Shown here: piece after piece, positions 7,933 to 16,572 of the stretch
Layout of the letters: every line of letters starts with the position of its first letter
Numbering within the stretch: position 1 is the first letter of the stretch
From: G965227875 sp965227875
Lineage (GTDB): Bacteria > Pseudomonadota > Alphaproteobacteria > Rhizobiales > JAJFHC01
Length of the DNA: 64,000 nt
Assembly (NCBI GenBank): GCA_965227875.1
Contig: OZ245783.1
Span: 4,526,001 to 4,590,000, forward strand
Reading direction: 5' to 3'
The notes under the pieces: model-generated
What the model was told of the DNA's origin: nothing
Databases searched by the model: none
The model's input: the letters and a program-made list of their open reading frames with translations, nothing else
Program-made: the position numbers and the translations under genes

Positions 7933-8760
7933 TCACTTCCTGCCGATCTGTTTGAAGAGCCGCGTCTGTTCGGTCAGCGCGACTTCCGTGGGCAGCCTCT
8001 CCATCGAGGATGCACCGTAAAACCCGTGACAATTGCTCGTGTTCGCGAGCACGAACTCGGCGTCCGCCGGCGAGGAAACCGGCCCGCCGTGAACCAGCAC
8101 GATCACGTCGGGATTGACGTCGAGCGCCGCGGCGGACCATGCGTCGACGAGTGCGGGGCACTCCTCGAGGCTCACGCCGGTTTCCGCCCCGATCGTGCCG
8201 CCGGTGGTCAGTCCCAGGTGACAGACCACGATATCCGCGCCTGCGCCGGCCATGGCGCGCGCATCCTCCTCGCAGAACACGTAGGGGGTCGTGAGCATGT
8301 CCTTTTCATGGGCCTTGGCGATCATGTCGACTTCGAGGGCGTACGACATGCCCGTCTCCTCGAGGTTCGCGCGAAAGGTCCCGTCGATCAGGCCGACGGT
8401 CGGGAAATTCTGGACGCCGCTGAACCCGATGCGCTTGAGATCGTCGAGAAAGACGTCCATGAGCCTGAACGGGTCGGTTCCGTTGACACCGGCCAGCACC
8501 GGCGTGTTGCGGACGACCGGTAGGACTTCCGACGCCATCTCGACGACGATCTGGTTGGCGTCGCCATAAGGCATCAGCCCGGCCAGCGAACCCCGTCCCG
8601 CCATGCGGTAGCGGCCAGAATTGTAGATCACGATCAGGTCGATGCCGCCCGCTTCCTCGCACTTGGCCGACAGGCCCGTGCCTGCGCCGCCACCGACGAT
8701 CGGCTCGCCGCGCGCGATCATCGCCCGGAATTTCTCTAGTATGGATGTTCTGGAGATCAT
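7933..8760 (-). CDS. Phosphoenolpyruvate-hydrolase-like TIM-barrel protein (TIM-barrel signal-transduction family)
   Basis: The 275-residue product is a single TIM barrel of the PEP hydrolase / IGPS-like family (PF09370 type). Typical stretches are IVGGGAGTGLSAK, IYNSGRYRMAGRGSLAGLMPYGDAN, PVLAGVNGTDPF, GVQNFPTVGLIDG and VCHLGLTTGGTIG. It follows the UPF0261 fusion gene by 8 nt. In plant Tm-1 a UPF0261 domain and this barrel are two parts of one polypeptide, so the adjacent bacterial genes probably act as a pair. The family name comes from weak structural resemblance to PEP hydrolases, and the actual reaction is not established. Start: ATG 8760. Confidence 0.88.
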   Translation of the reverse strand: MISRTSILEKFRAMIARGEPIVGGGAGTGLSAKCEEAGGIDLIVIYNSGRYRMAGRGSLAGLMPYGDANQIVVEMASEVLPVVRNTPVLAGVNGTDPFRLMDVFLDDLKRIGFSGVQNFPTVGLIDGTFRANLEETGMSYALEVDMIAKAHEKDMLTTPYVFCEEDARAMAGAGADIVVCHLGLTTGGTIGAETGVSLEECPALVDAWSAAALDVNPDVIVLVHGGPVSSPADAEFVLANTSNCHGFYGASSMERLPTEVALTEQTRLFKQIGRK

Positions 8761-8768
8761 GTGGGTGT

Positions 8769-10973
8769 CTACCTCGAAGCCCTTCTGCGTTCAGGGCGGT
8801 GCCCCCCGTGCAATTCGTTGAACGCACGCACGAGACGTTCGGAAAAGGCCGGGTCGTTTATGTGGTGCGGTACGCGGATGAGCTGCCGGTTCGATGTCTG
8901 GAGAACGGTGTTTTCCAGGGCGGAGAAAAGTGCGGTATTCGCCGCCGTGTCGTGAAACGGTTGCCCCGGCGCATCGAGTGCGGACACGCCGCCTTCCGGG
9001 ATCAGGAAACGCACCGGCCCTTCCATCTGGTTCAGGCGTTCGGCGATCCAGCGCCCTATCTGCACATTTTCCTCCACGGTCGTGCGCATCAGCGTGATCT
9101 GGGGGTTATGATGGTAGAGGTTCCGGTTGCGGAACTGCTCGGGCACGGTTTCGGGGGCGCCGAAATTGACCATGTCGAGCGCGCCGCAGGATCCGACATA
9201 GGGAAGCCGCGTCCTGATGATCGCGCCGAGCCGGTCTTCCGTGGCCGGAAACTTGCCGCCGACCAGCATGTCGCAGACTTCTGTCGTCGAAATGTCGATG
9301 ACGCCGCGGAGCATTCCGGAATCGACCAGTTTCTCCATGGCCTGCCCGCCGGTCCCGGTGGCATGGAACACGAGGCAGTCGAAGCGATCCTTCAATACGG
9401 CGCTGACCTGCTGGACACAGGGCGTCGTCACGCCGAACATGGTCAGGCCGATGGCGGGAAGAACGGCTGTGTCCTCCCCGGCCGCGTCGCGGCGTCCGCG
9501 AACCATGCCGGCCAGGGCGTTCGCCCCGTTGCGCAGGACGGCGCGTGTGATCGAGTTGAGACCCTGTACGTCGGCCACCGAATACATCATCGTGATGTCG
9601 GCGGGACCGACATACTGGCCCACGTCGCCCGACGCCACGGTCGAGATCATGACCTTCGGCACGCCGACCGGCAGCGCCCGCATGGCCGGTGTCACCATGG
9701 CCGTGCCGCCGGATCCGCCCGCGCCGATAATGCCCGCTATTCCGCTCTGCCGCCTGGCCCAGCGTTCGAAGGCCACCGTCATGCCGGCCACGGACGAGCC
9801 CCGGTCGCCGGTGAAGACACCGCTGGCGCCGCGCGGATGATATGCGGCGATCTGGTGGGCCGGAATTTCGGCTCCGCTGTGGCGGCCGGACGTCGAGAGG
9901 TCGACCATGCGCACGGCCAGACCGTTGGCCCGGATCGTGTCGCGGATGAAATGGAGTTCTTGCTGCTTCGTGTCGAGCGTCCCGGCGACAAGCACGACGG
10001 CTTCGCCCGTCGCCGTCAGGGGACGCAGTTCGGTTCTCGCATGCCCGGCCTCGGTTCGCGCAGCAGGCGCCGCCGTCACGGTCCGGGCCGAACGTTCGAG
10101 GACGTGAACCGGAACGGGCTTCGACCATCGGTTGGGTGTCGACGGGTTCGACATATAGATCCTTTGCGGACCTATCGACGCCGCAGGGGCGTCCTCCTTC
10201 CGGCCCGGTGCGGAACCTGCCGCACTGTCGGTGTCGTCATGCGCATGGCGGCCGACGCCCAGAAGCTGCTGCTGGAGGTCGCGGTCGCCGGATAGCGTCG
10301 CGGAATCGATGATCCTGTTGATCCGGCCGTTGACCATGATCGCGACCTGGTCCGCGACGGCCGTGGCGACGCCGATGTTCTGCTCGATCACGAGCACATC
10401 GATTTCGCCGTCCTCGGCGAGGTTGACCAGCAAATCCTCGAGTTGCGAGACGATGACCGGCGCGAGGCCTTCGGTGGGCTCGTCCATGACCAGGAGTTTC
10501 GGGTTGAGCAGAAGCGCGCGCGCGATGGCAAGCATCTGCTGTTCACCGCCCGAAAGCTGCCCGCCGCCATTGTTCTTGCGTTCGGCAAGCCGCGGAAACG
10601 TCGCGTAGATGCGTTCGACGGACCACGATCCCCCGTGGCCGGAACTGACCATCCGGAGGTGTTCGTCCACGCTCAGGGATCGCCACAGGCGCCGGCCCTG
10701 CGGGACATAGCCGACCCCCAGGCTCGCGATATCGGCCGGTTCGAGACCGCGCAGTTCCTCTCCGCGGAACCTGATCGACCCGGACGCCGAGGGCACGAGA
10801 CCGAGTATGGCCTTGCACAGCGTCGTCTTGCCCATGCCGTTTCGGCCGACGACCGAAAGCGCCCCGCCCGGCAGCGCCAGGTTCACGCCCTGCAGCGCAT
10901 GTGACGCACCGTAATAGACGTTGAGGTCGCGCACCTCGAGCGCGGCGGGTCCGGACCTGGAGCGTTCAGCCAT
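8769..10973 (-). CDS. LivF-type ABC ATPase fused to UPF0261 (Tm-1-like ATP-binding) domain
   Basis: A 734-residue two-domain protein. Residues 11-240 are a complete branched-chain amino-acid-type ATPase: Walker A GRNGMGKTT (43-51), Q-loop YVPQGRR, signature QLSGGEQQ (139-146), Walker B LLVMDEPTEGL, and EQN at the switch position usually held by His, as in LivF. A variable linker (about 241-322) leads to a UPF0261 domain (about 325-720: VLVAGTLDTKQQEL, IGAGGSGGTAMV, TMFGVTTPCVQ, HATGTGGQAMEKL). LivF proteins normally stop near 235 residues. An internal ATG at 10154 (residue 274) has AAAGGA 5 nt upstream, so a free UPF0261 protein might also be made. The start overlaps livG by 8 nt, and the protein should serve as the second ATPase of the LivHMG transporter. 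Confidence 0.93.
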   Translation of the reverse strand: MAERSRSGPAALEVRDLNVYYGASHALQGVNLALPGGALSVVGRNGMGKTTLCKAILGLVPSASGSIRFRGEELRGLEPADIASLGVGYVPQGRRLWRSLSVDEHLRMVSSGHGGSWSVERIYATFPRLAERKNNGGGQLSGGEQQMLAIARALLLNPKLLVMDEPTEGLAPVIVSQLEDLLVNLAEDGEIDVLVIEQNIGVATAVADQVAIMVNGRINRIIDSATLSGDRDLQQQLLGVGRHAHDDTDSAAGSAPGRKEDAPAASIGPQRIYMSNPSTPNRWSKPVPVHVLERSARTVTAAPAARTEAGHARTELRPLTATGEAVVLVAGTLDTKQQELHFIRDTIRANGLAVRMVDLSTSGRHSGAEIPAHQIAAYHPRGASGVFTGDRGSSVAGMTVAFERWARRQSGIAGIIGAGGSGGTAMVTPAMRALPVGVPKVMISTVASGDVGQYVGPADITMMYSVADVQGLNSITRAVLRNGANALAGMVRGRRDAAGEDTAVLPAIGLTMFGVTTPCVQQVSAVLKDRFDCLVFHATGTGGQAMEKLVDSGMLRGVIDISTTEVCDMLVGGKFPATEDRLGAIIRTRLPYVGSCGALDMVNFGAPETVPEQFRNRNLYHHNPQITLMRTTVEENVQIGRWIAERLNQMEGPVRFLIPEGGVSALDAPGQPFHDTAANTALFSALENTVLQTSNRQLIRVPHHINDPAFSERLVRAFNELHGGHRPERRRASR

Positions 10974-11751
10974 GGCCGCCCCCCAGGTATAGTTCCTGGA
11001 CTTCGGCGTCGTTCTCGATTTCCTGCGGCTTGCCTTCCTTGAAGATGCGGCCGTTGTGCATCATGGTCACGGTTTCCGCGACCCTGAGGGCCACGTCCAT
11101 GTCATGCTCGATGATGATGTAGCCGATATGGCTCGGGAGCCCGGTCAGGATCTCGATGAGTTCCGCCCGCTCGGTGGGCGAGAGCCCGGCTGCCGGTTCG
11201 TCGAACAGGACGAAACGCGGCGCGCCTGAAAGCGCCAGCGCGATCTCGAGCTGCCTCTGCTGGCCGTAGGACAGGTTGGCCACGGGCGTCTCGATCGCGT
11301 CGGTGAGATGTACCGCGTTGACGAGGTCCTCGGCCGACTGCATGAGAGCATCGTCGCCGGATGGCCTGAGAAAGGAGAACCGTCCCCGCGAGACCCCCCG
11401 GCAGGCCAGGTAGACATTGTCGCGAACGGTGAGACCCGTGAACAGCAGTGAAATCTGGTAGGTCCGCCTCAGTCCCCTGCGGATGCGTTCGTAGGCGGGA
11501 AACGTCGTCACGTCTTCGCCGTAGAGGCGGATCGTGCCGGAACTGGGCAGGAAATCGCCGGTGATGCAGTTGAACAGGGTCGTCTTGCCGGCACCGTTCG
11601 ACCCCAGCACCGCGCGGCGTTCGCCGGGCCGGACCGTCATGGTGATGTCGCTCAACGCTGCGAGCGCCCCGAACAGCCGCGACACGCCACGCAATTCGAG
11701 CGCGTTCGCGGTGCCGGCGGCGGAAAGCCGTTGTGCGACGCTCGCTTCCAT
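10966..11751 (-). CDS. livG: Branched-chain amino acid-type ABC transporter ATP-binding protein LivG
   Basis: The 261-residue ATPase has Walker A LGSNGAGKTT, signature LSYGQQRQLEIA, Walker B FVLFDEPAAGLSP and switch IIEHDMD. The C-terminal BCA_ABC_TP_C-like end NDAEVQELYLGGG is typical of LivG. ATG 11751 (MEASVAQ) overlaps the livM stop (TGATG), so the pair is probably translationally coupled. A longer frame would run into livM and is not supported. The system need not carry leucine: many LivFGHM-type importers move aromatic acids, amides or urea. Confidence 0.93.
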   Translation of the reverse strand: MEASVAQRLSAAGTANALELRGVSRLFGALAALSDITMTVRPGERRAVLGSNGAGKTTLFNCITGDFLPSSGTIRLYGEDVTTFPAYERIRRGLRRTYQISLLFTGLTVRDNVYLACRGVSRGRFSFLRPSGDDALMQSAEDLVNAVHLTDAIETPVANLSYGQQRQLEIALALSGAPRFVLFDEPAAGLSPTERAELIEILTGLPSHIGYIIIEHDMDVALRVAETVTMMHNGRIFKEGKPQEIENDAEVQELYLGGGHG

Positions 11752-12827
11752 CACTCGGTCCCCTCGCGCTCGCCGGTCAGCGGGTCGCGTCGCCGTGCCC
11801 GGTCGCGCATGCGGTTCCACAGCCCGAGCACACCGTCGGGCGACCAGAACACGATGACGAGAAAACCGATGCCGATCAGGAGCTGGAAGCGCTCTCCGGA
11901 CAGGCCGACGGACACCAGGGCATCAAGTGCGAACGTCCGCAGGATGACGTAGATCAGGGCGCCGATGAACGGCCCGATCGGGTGTCCGATCCCGCCGACG
12001 ACCGCGATGATGAGAATGTCGATCACCGGACCGACCGCGACCGCGCCCGGCGAGATCTGACCGTTGAGCCACACCAGAAGGACCCCGCCGACGGCGGCGA
12101 TGGCACTGGCGAACGTATAGGCGGCGATCCGGTGGGCGGTGACGTTGAAGCCCAGCGCCGACATCCGCCGGGCGTTGTCACGCACGCCCTGGAGCGCCAG
12201 GCCGAACGGAGACCGCGAGACGTAGAGGACGAGGAGATAGGCGGCGATCGCCCAGAACAGCGTCAGGTAGTAGAACGCCATCGGCGAGCGCCAGTTGACG
12301 CCGAACACCGTCGGAGGAAGCACCTGGTTGAAACCGCTGAAACCGTTGAAGACGACGTAGTTCTGGCGCGCGAAATAGAAGAACGCCGCGGCGATCGCCA
12401 GCGTGATCATGATGGTGTAGATGCCCTCGGTCCGCACCGCGAGCGCCCCGGTGAGCGTGCCGAAGATCGTCGCGATGATGATGGCCACCGGCACGGCGAG
12501 CCACCACTGCCAGCCAAGCGAAATCGTGTCGACCGCACTCGTGCCGAGGATCGCCGTCATGTAGCCCGCGATGCCCGCGACGGTCATCTGTGCGAGGCTG
12601 ACCATGCCGCCATAGCCGGCGAGGAACATCAGCGACAGGCCGATCATGCCGAGAATGAAGGCCCAGCCGAAGATCTGGAACATCACGAAATCGCTCGTGA
12701 AACCCGGAATGATCAGGAGGACGACGAGGACGGCCCAGTATTGCGACGGCACCCGCGCGGGATCCCACCAGGCCCTGTAGTCGGCCGAGGGACGCTGCGT
12801 CTGCGGGGACTGGTCGATCGCGGCCAT
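11751..12827 (-). CDS. livM: Branched-chain amino acid-type ABC transporter permease LivM
   Basis: This 358-residue integral membrane permease has about 9-10 hydrophobic segments and a hydrophilic N-terminal tail of about 35 residues. The LivM-type region GVRDNARRMSALGFNVTAHRIAAY contains the ATPase-contact loop, and the C-terminus has GPFIGALIYVILR. It starts with ATG 3 nt after the livH stop and overlaps livG by one base at its end. It forms the channel with LivH. Confidence 0.93.
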   Translation of the reverse strand: MAAIDQSPQTQRPSADYRAWWDPARVPSQYWAVLVVLLIIPGFTSDFVMFQIFGWAFILGMIGLSLMFLAGYGGMVSLAQMTVAGIAGYMTAILGTSAVDTISLGWQWWLAVPVAIIIATIFGTLTGALAVRTEGIYTIMITLAIAAAFFYFARQNYVVFNGFSGFNQVLPPTVFGVNWRSPMAFYYLTLFWAIAAYLLVLYVSRSPFGLALQGVRDNARRMSALGFNVTAHRIAAYTFASAIAAVGGVLLVWLNGQISPGAVAVGPVIDILIIAVVGGIGHPIGPFIGALIYVILRTFALDALVSVGLSGERFQLLIGIGFLVIVFWSPDGVLGLWNRMRDRARRRDPLTGEREGTE

Positions 12828-12830
12828 GGA

Positions 12831-13844
12831 TCAGCGCCCGCTCGTGATCAGGCCCTGGGGCCGGAAGGCCAGCACGATCACCATGATGAGGAAGGTCAGG
12901 ACCACCGCATAGGTCGGGAAGTAGACCGAGCCGAACTGTTCGGCCAGTCCGATCAGAACCGCCCCGAGCGCGGCCCCGGGAATCGACCCCATGCCGCCGA
13001 CGATCACCACGACGAGCGAGGCCAGAAGGAAGCGTGTGTCCTCGCCCGGCGCGATGGACTGGAAGGTTCCGCCGACGACGCCCGCGACTCCGGCAAGCCC
13101 GGCGCCGAAGGCGAACACGAGTATGAAGACCCGCTGGATCCGCACGCCGGTTGCCGAAAGCATGTCGCGGTCGTCGACGCCTGCCCGGATCAGCATGCCG
13201 ATGCGTGTGCGGTTGAGTGCCAGCCACATGAGAATGCCGATCGCGACGGCGGCCACGAAAATGACGAGACGCACGATCGGGTACTTGAGATAGACGAAAT
13301 CGCCGCTGCTCTTGACCGCGGTGATCAGCGGCAACGACACAGGGCCGGACAGCCAGTCGGGTGCGAGAACCTGGTAGAAGTCGCCGCCCCAGTACCACAG
13401 CATCAAGTCGGCCAGAACGATCGAAATGCCAATGGTGACGAGCGTCTGCTTGAGGTCCTCGCCTTCCATGCGCCGGAATACGGCATACTGGAGGACCGTC
13501 CCGAGCAGGCCGACCACGATGAAGGCGGCAACAAAGGACAGCAGCCACCAGCCGGTCGTGTCCGCGACTTCGTATCCCACGTATCCGCCGAGCATGTAGA
13601 GCGAGCCGTGCGCGAGGTTGACGTTCTTCATCAGGCCGAAGATCAGCGTGAACCCGCTAGCGACCAGGAAATAGAGCGCCCCCAGCGTGATCCCGTTGAA
13701 AAGCGCGTTGAGGAAGATCTTCTTGCGGCCGATCACGTCGACCAGTCCCGGGGGCCAGGGCGCGAAAACCGCCCAGACGAAGAGAGCCACGATGATCGCG
13801 ATCACCAGGGACCAGTACGGATGGCGCTCGACGAAGGTCTTCAC
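12831..13844 (-). CDS. livH: Branched-chain amino acid-type ABC transporter permease LivH
   Basis: A 337-residue permease whose core resembles LivH: NALFNGITLGALYFLVASGFTLIFGLMKNVNLAHGSLYMLGGY, the motif linking the first two conserved helices. A GTG start at 13844 has CGGAG about 8 nt upstream. An N-terminal extension with one extra helix precedes the LivH core. The gene begins the tight transporter unit; the 202 nt before it, up to the AraC gene, hold no gene that I can support. Confidence 0.92.
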   Translation of the reverse strand: MKTFVERHPYWSLVIAIIVALFVWAVFAPWPPGLVDVIGRKKIFLNALFNGITLGALYFLVASGFTLIFGLMKNVNLAHGSLYMLGGYVGYEVADTTGWWLLSFVAAFIVVGLLGTVLQYAVFRRMEGEDLKQTLVTIGISIVLADLMLWYWGGDFYQVLAPDWLSGPVSLPLITAVKSSGDFVYLKYPIVRLVIFVAAVAIGILMWLALNRTRIGMLIRAGVDDRDMLSATGVRIQRVFILVFAFGAGLAGVAGVVGGTFQSIAPGEDTRFLLASLVVVIVGGMGSIPGAALGAVLIGLAEQFGSVYFPTYAVVLTFLIMVIVLAFRPQGLITSGR

Positions 13845-14046
13845 GGCTTACGCTCCGCGTTCACGCCGTGGGCGTTCCCGGTCCCATGAAACTCTGTGAT
13901 GTCCGTCCGAAGCACCTGTGCGACCCCTCTGCGCCGGTATGATCCGAAGACACGCCTGCGTCGTGCCAAGCATAAATCCGGGTGGATTCAGTCCGCATAC
14001 CCCAAAGTCTCAAGAACTGGGTTTTCGGCGGCGCCCCCCGCTGCCG

Positions 14047-14880
14047 TCACGCTGCGACCTGTGCGACGCGGCGGTAGTCCGATGGCGGAATCCCGACATT
14101 GGATGCGAAGAAACGGGTAAAACTCGCCTGCGACGAGAAACCCAGGTCGAGACCGATCGACGTCACCGCATCCCCCGTGAGCGTGAGTTTCTCGATGGCC
14201 GATTCCATGCGCAACGTGTTGAGGTAGATGTTCGGCGTGAGGCCCGTGTTTTCCTTGAAAAGCTTGAAGAAATGCGGACGCGACAGGCCGGACTCCCGTG
14301 CGATCGATTGCAGGAGAATCGTCTCGCCTTCCCCCAGACGGGACTTCATGACCTTGATGGAGTTCCGGATCCGGAAATCGCGCAACTGGGAGGCGTCCGA
14401 GCGGTCCATCTTCCGGGTGCCGTAGCTCCAGGACCGGTCGAAACAGGCCTGGGTCAGCTCGAAGAGATAGCCGTCGAAGAAGTCGTCCGGGGCACCGTAG
14501 AGCAGCATGCTCGTGACCTGGTCGACGAGGATACGGATGCAGCCAGTCATCTCGACCACGCTGCTCCCGAATTTCAGGTTCGATTCCCCGCTCCGGCCGA
14601 TCTGCTGAAACCATTCCGGCCGGATGTAGAGCACCAGGAACACCGATCCGTTTTCCGGATCGCTCGCCGTAAAACTGTGGGACTGCCAGGGATTTATGGC
14701 CGTGCCGTAGGCGTCGTTCAGGATATGCGGGATACCGTCCACGCACATCTGGGTGACCCGGCCGCCGACATGGAACGTGAGGTGACCTTCCCTGTGGGCA
14801 TGTGTCGCCATGTCCCGGTCGAGCTGATACAGGGTCGCGCGGCCAAACGGGCCGTGATAGACGGCAAGCGCTTTGCTCAT
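14047..14880 (-). CDS. AraC-family transcriptional regulator
   Basis: The 277-residue protein has an N-terminal cupin-like sensor (about 15-150, beginning MATHAHREGHLTFHVGG) and a C-terminal double helix-turn-helix (about 175-275). The HTH includes SIARESGLSRPHFFKLFKENTGLTPNIYL and the closing signature IGLDLGFSSQASFTRFFASNVGIPPSDYRR. Start ATG 14880 has GGAGGA a few bases upstream. It lies between the binding-protein gene and livH in the same orientation, so it most likely controls this locus in response to the transported compound. A possible promoter TTGATC-N17-CATCAT lies about 80 nt upstream of the start. Confidence 0.93.
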   Translation of the reverse strand: MSKALAVYHGPFGRATLYQLDRDMATHAHREGHLTFHVGGRVTQMCVDGIPHILNDAYGTAINPWQSHSFTASDPENGSVFLVLYIRPEWFQQIGRSGESNLKFGSSVVEMTGCIRILVDQVTSMLLYGAPDDFFDGYLFELTQACFDRSWSYGTRKMDRSDASQLRDFRIRNSIKVMKSRLGEGETILLQSIARESGLSRPHFFKLFKENTGLTPNIYLNTLRMESAIEKLTLTGDAVTSIGLDLGFSSQASFTRFFASNVGIPPSDYRRVAQVAA

Positions 14881-14988
14881 TCCTCCCTCGGAACGTGATG
14901 CAGCTTGTTATGTTTTGGTGCGAATTGGCGCTGCAAACTTGTATTTCCCGGAATGATGGCGCAGCCACCTGACCGGATCAAGCATATT

Positions 14989-15005
14989 CTCTGATGCTGT
15001 CAGAG
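14989..15005. promoter_or_regulatory. Perfect inverted repeat upstream of the araC-type gene
   Basis: CTCTGA-N5-TCAGAG, centred about 117 nt before the AraC-type start codon and just next to the stem-loop at 15030-15064. It could be an operator or a small RNA hairpin. No U-run follows on either strand, so it is not a classical terminator. Confidence 0.3.
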
Positions 15006-15029
15006 CACCGTTTCGCGCAAGACGGGGGT

Positions 15030-15064
15030 GGCCCTCCGGCAGGCATCCGGCCTGCCGAAGGGCC
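15030..15064 (-). terminator. Strong stem-loop behind the binding-protein gene (attenuator or 3'-stabiliser)
   Basis: The left arm GGCCCTcCGGCAGGC pairs with the right arm GCCTGCCGaAGGGCC over 15 positions with one mismatch, closing a 5-nt loop. It starts 13 nt past the binding-protein stop codon (15077) in the direction of transcription. The following transcript is ACCCCCGTC and not U-rich, so partial termination or mRNA protection, giving more binding protein than downstream products, is likelier than full Rho-independent termination. Confidence 0.6.
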
Positions 15065-15076
15065 AGTCATGAAGCC

Positions 15077-16318
15077 TCAGTCACACTTCAGGATGTCGCG
15101 CGACGGAGCGCCGAGCTTGCGGAATTCCGCCTCGTCGTCACCCAGGGTCTGGGTCACGTTGTCGACCTTCTTGACCATCGTCGTGCCCATGGAACCGTCG
15201 GAATTTTCCACGACCTCGAACACGAAGTTGGAGCCGATCGCCTGGCGGTTCTTGTCGAGCGTGATCTTGCCGTTCGGCGCGTCGAGCTCGATGTTGGCCA
15301 GGCACTGGCGATAGGCCTTGTGGCCGTCGGAGAGATCGCCATTGACCTTGTCCAGGCACGAGAACGCCGCGTCAGCCGCGTTGTAGTAGGACGTGGCGAG
15401 CAGGGACGGGCTCGGGAAGCGCTTCTCCGGCGGGAAGGTTTCCTGGTACTTCTTGATGAAGGCCTGCCACTGTTCGTTGTCCCAGTCGTCCGCCTGCGGA
15501 CCGGAGGACGGGGTGCCCACGAGCGCCTTCTTGGCGTTGCCCTTGGCCGAGAGAACCGTGCCGTCGACCATGATGGTGCCGCCGATCAGGTTGGCGTCGC
15601 CACCGGCCTGCTGGTACTGGTTCAGGAAGTTGACCGCGTCACCGCCGCCAAGGCCGAGATAGATCGCGTCCACTTCGTCGGGAAGTGCGGCGATGATCGA
15701 CGCGAAGTCCTTGGTGCCCAGCGGGACCCACAGACGCTCGACGATCTTGCCGCCCGCCTTGCAGTAGCCGTGCGCGAAGCCGAGGAAGTTGGTGTAGGCG
15801 AAGGAATAGTCTTCCGCGACCGAGGCGACCGTCTTCCAGCCCTTGGTCTCGTAGACGTGTTCACCGAGGCCGACGCCCCACTGTGCTCCATCCATGTTGT
15901 AACGGAAGAAGTTCGGTGCGGGATCGACGAACGTCGTTTCCTGTGCCCCGGAACTGCCGTTGATGATGGTCACCTGCGGCTGGGTCTTGGCGTAGTCGCG
16001 AAGGGCGATGCCCTCGGACCCGGACAGCGGCCCAACGACGATGTCGACCTTGTCCTGCTCGACCAGCTTGCGGACCGCACGAAGCGCGCTTTCCGGGCTT
16101 GCGTCGGTGGCGCCGACGATCACCTCGATATCGCGGCCGCCGGCCTTGTTGTTGTACTTGTCGAGAGCCATCTGGAAACCGCGCTGGCCGTCTTCGCCCA
16201 GAACGGTGTAGGTCCCTTCAAGGGTCGCCATGAAACCGACCTTGACGGGATCGGCGGCGTTGGCGCCGACCGAAAACATCGCGGCGACGGCAATCGTCGC
16301 CATAAATAGACGTTTCAT
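15077..16318 (-). CDS. Periplasmic substrate-binding protein of branched-chain amino acid-type ABC transporter
   Basis: The 413-residue precursor begins MKRLFMATIAVAAMFSVGANA, a signal peptide with likely cleavage before ADPVKVGF. The mature part is a type I periplasmic-binding (Peripla_BP_6/LivJ) fold: GFMATLEGTYTVLGEDGQRGFQMALDKYN, VDIVVGPLSGSEG, and INGSSGAQETTFVDPAPNFFR. ATG 16318 has GGGAGGAG immediately upstream, so the longer in-frame start at 16351 is rejected. It probably feeds LivHMGF encoded downstream. The ligand is not predictable; related proteins bind aromatic acids, amides and amino acids. The 254 nt upstream to the CoA-transferase gene contain its promoter region but no convincing -35/-10 pair. 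Confidence 0.93.
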   Translation of the reverse strand: MKRLFMATIAVAAMFSVGANAADPVKVGFMATLEGTYTVLGEDGQRGFQMALDKYNNKAGGRDIEVIVGATDASPESALRAVRKLVEQDKVDIVVGPLSGSEGIALRDYAKTQPQVTIINGSSGAQETTFVDPAPNFFRYNMDGAQWGVGLGEHVYETKGWKTVASVAEDYSFAYTNFLGFAHGYCKAGGKIVERLWVPLGTKDFASIIAALPDEVDAIYLGLGGGDAVNFLNQYQQAGGDANLIGGTIMVDGTVLSAKGNAKKALVGTPSSGPQADDWDNEQWQAFIKKYQETFPPEKRFPSPSLLATSYYNAADAAFSCLDKVNGDLSDGHKAYRQCLANIELDAPNGKITLDKNRQAIGSNFVFEVVENSDGSMGTTMVKKVDNVTQTLGDDEAEFRKLGAPSRDILKCD

Positions 16319-16572
16319 TTTATCTCCTCCCTTCCGTGGCCGAGCAAACACACGACCCGAAATCTTATCAACCGGTCCAGTCTACCGCACGCGGCGGCGA
16401 TGCCTAGATGAACGTCCCGAAAAACGTTACCCAGCGTCTGATTATTTGGGATTTTCAATCCGAAACAATGTTCAGAGGCAGGGAATTCTTCGCATTTTCA
16501 GACAATTGCCCCGTCATTTGGCGCACGGTCCACATTTGCATTCCCACAGGCGCTCAGACCGTTCTCGAAGAC

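Noticed and set aside
13845..14046. Sigma-54 promoter upstream of livH (TGGCACGACGCAGGCG)
   Set aside because: GG-N10-GC spacing is present, but the -12 box reads AGGC instead of TTGC and no enhancer-binding regulator is nearby; likely chance in GC-rich DNA.
16319..16572. Riboswitch or small gene upstream of the binding-protein gene
   Set aside because: The region is less GC-rich than its surroundings, but I find no recognisable riboswitch core, no consistent promoter pair and no open frame with a ribosome-binding site.
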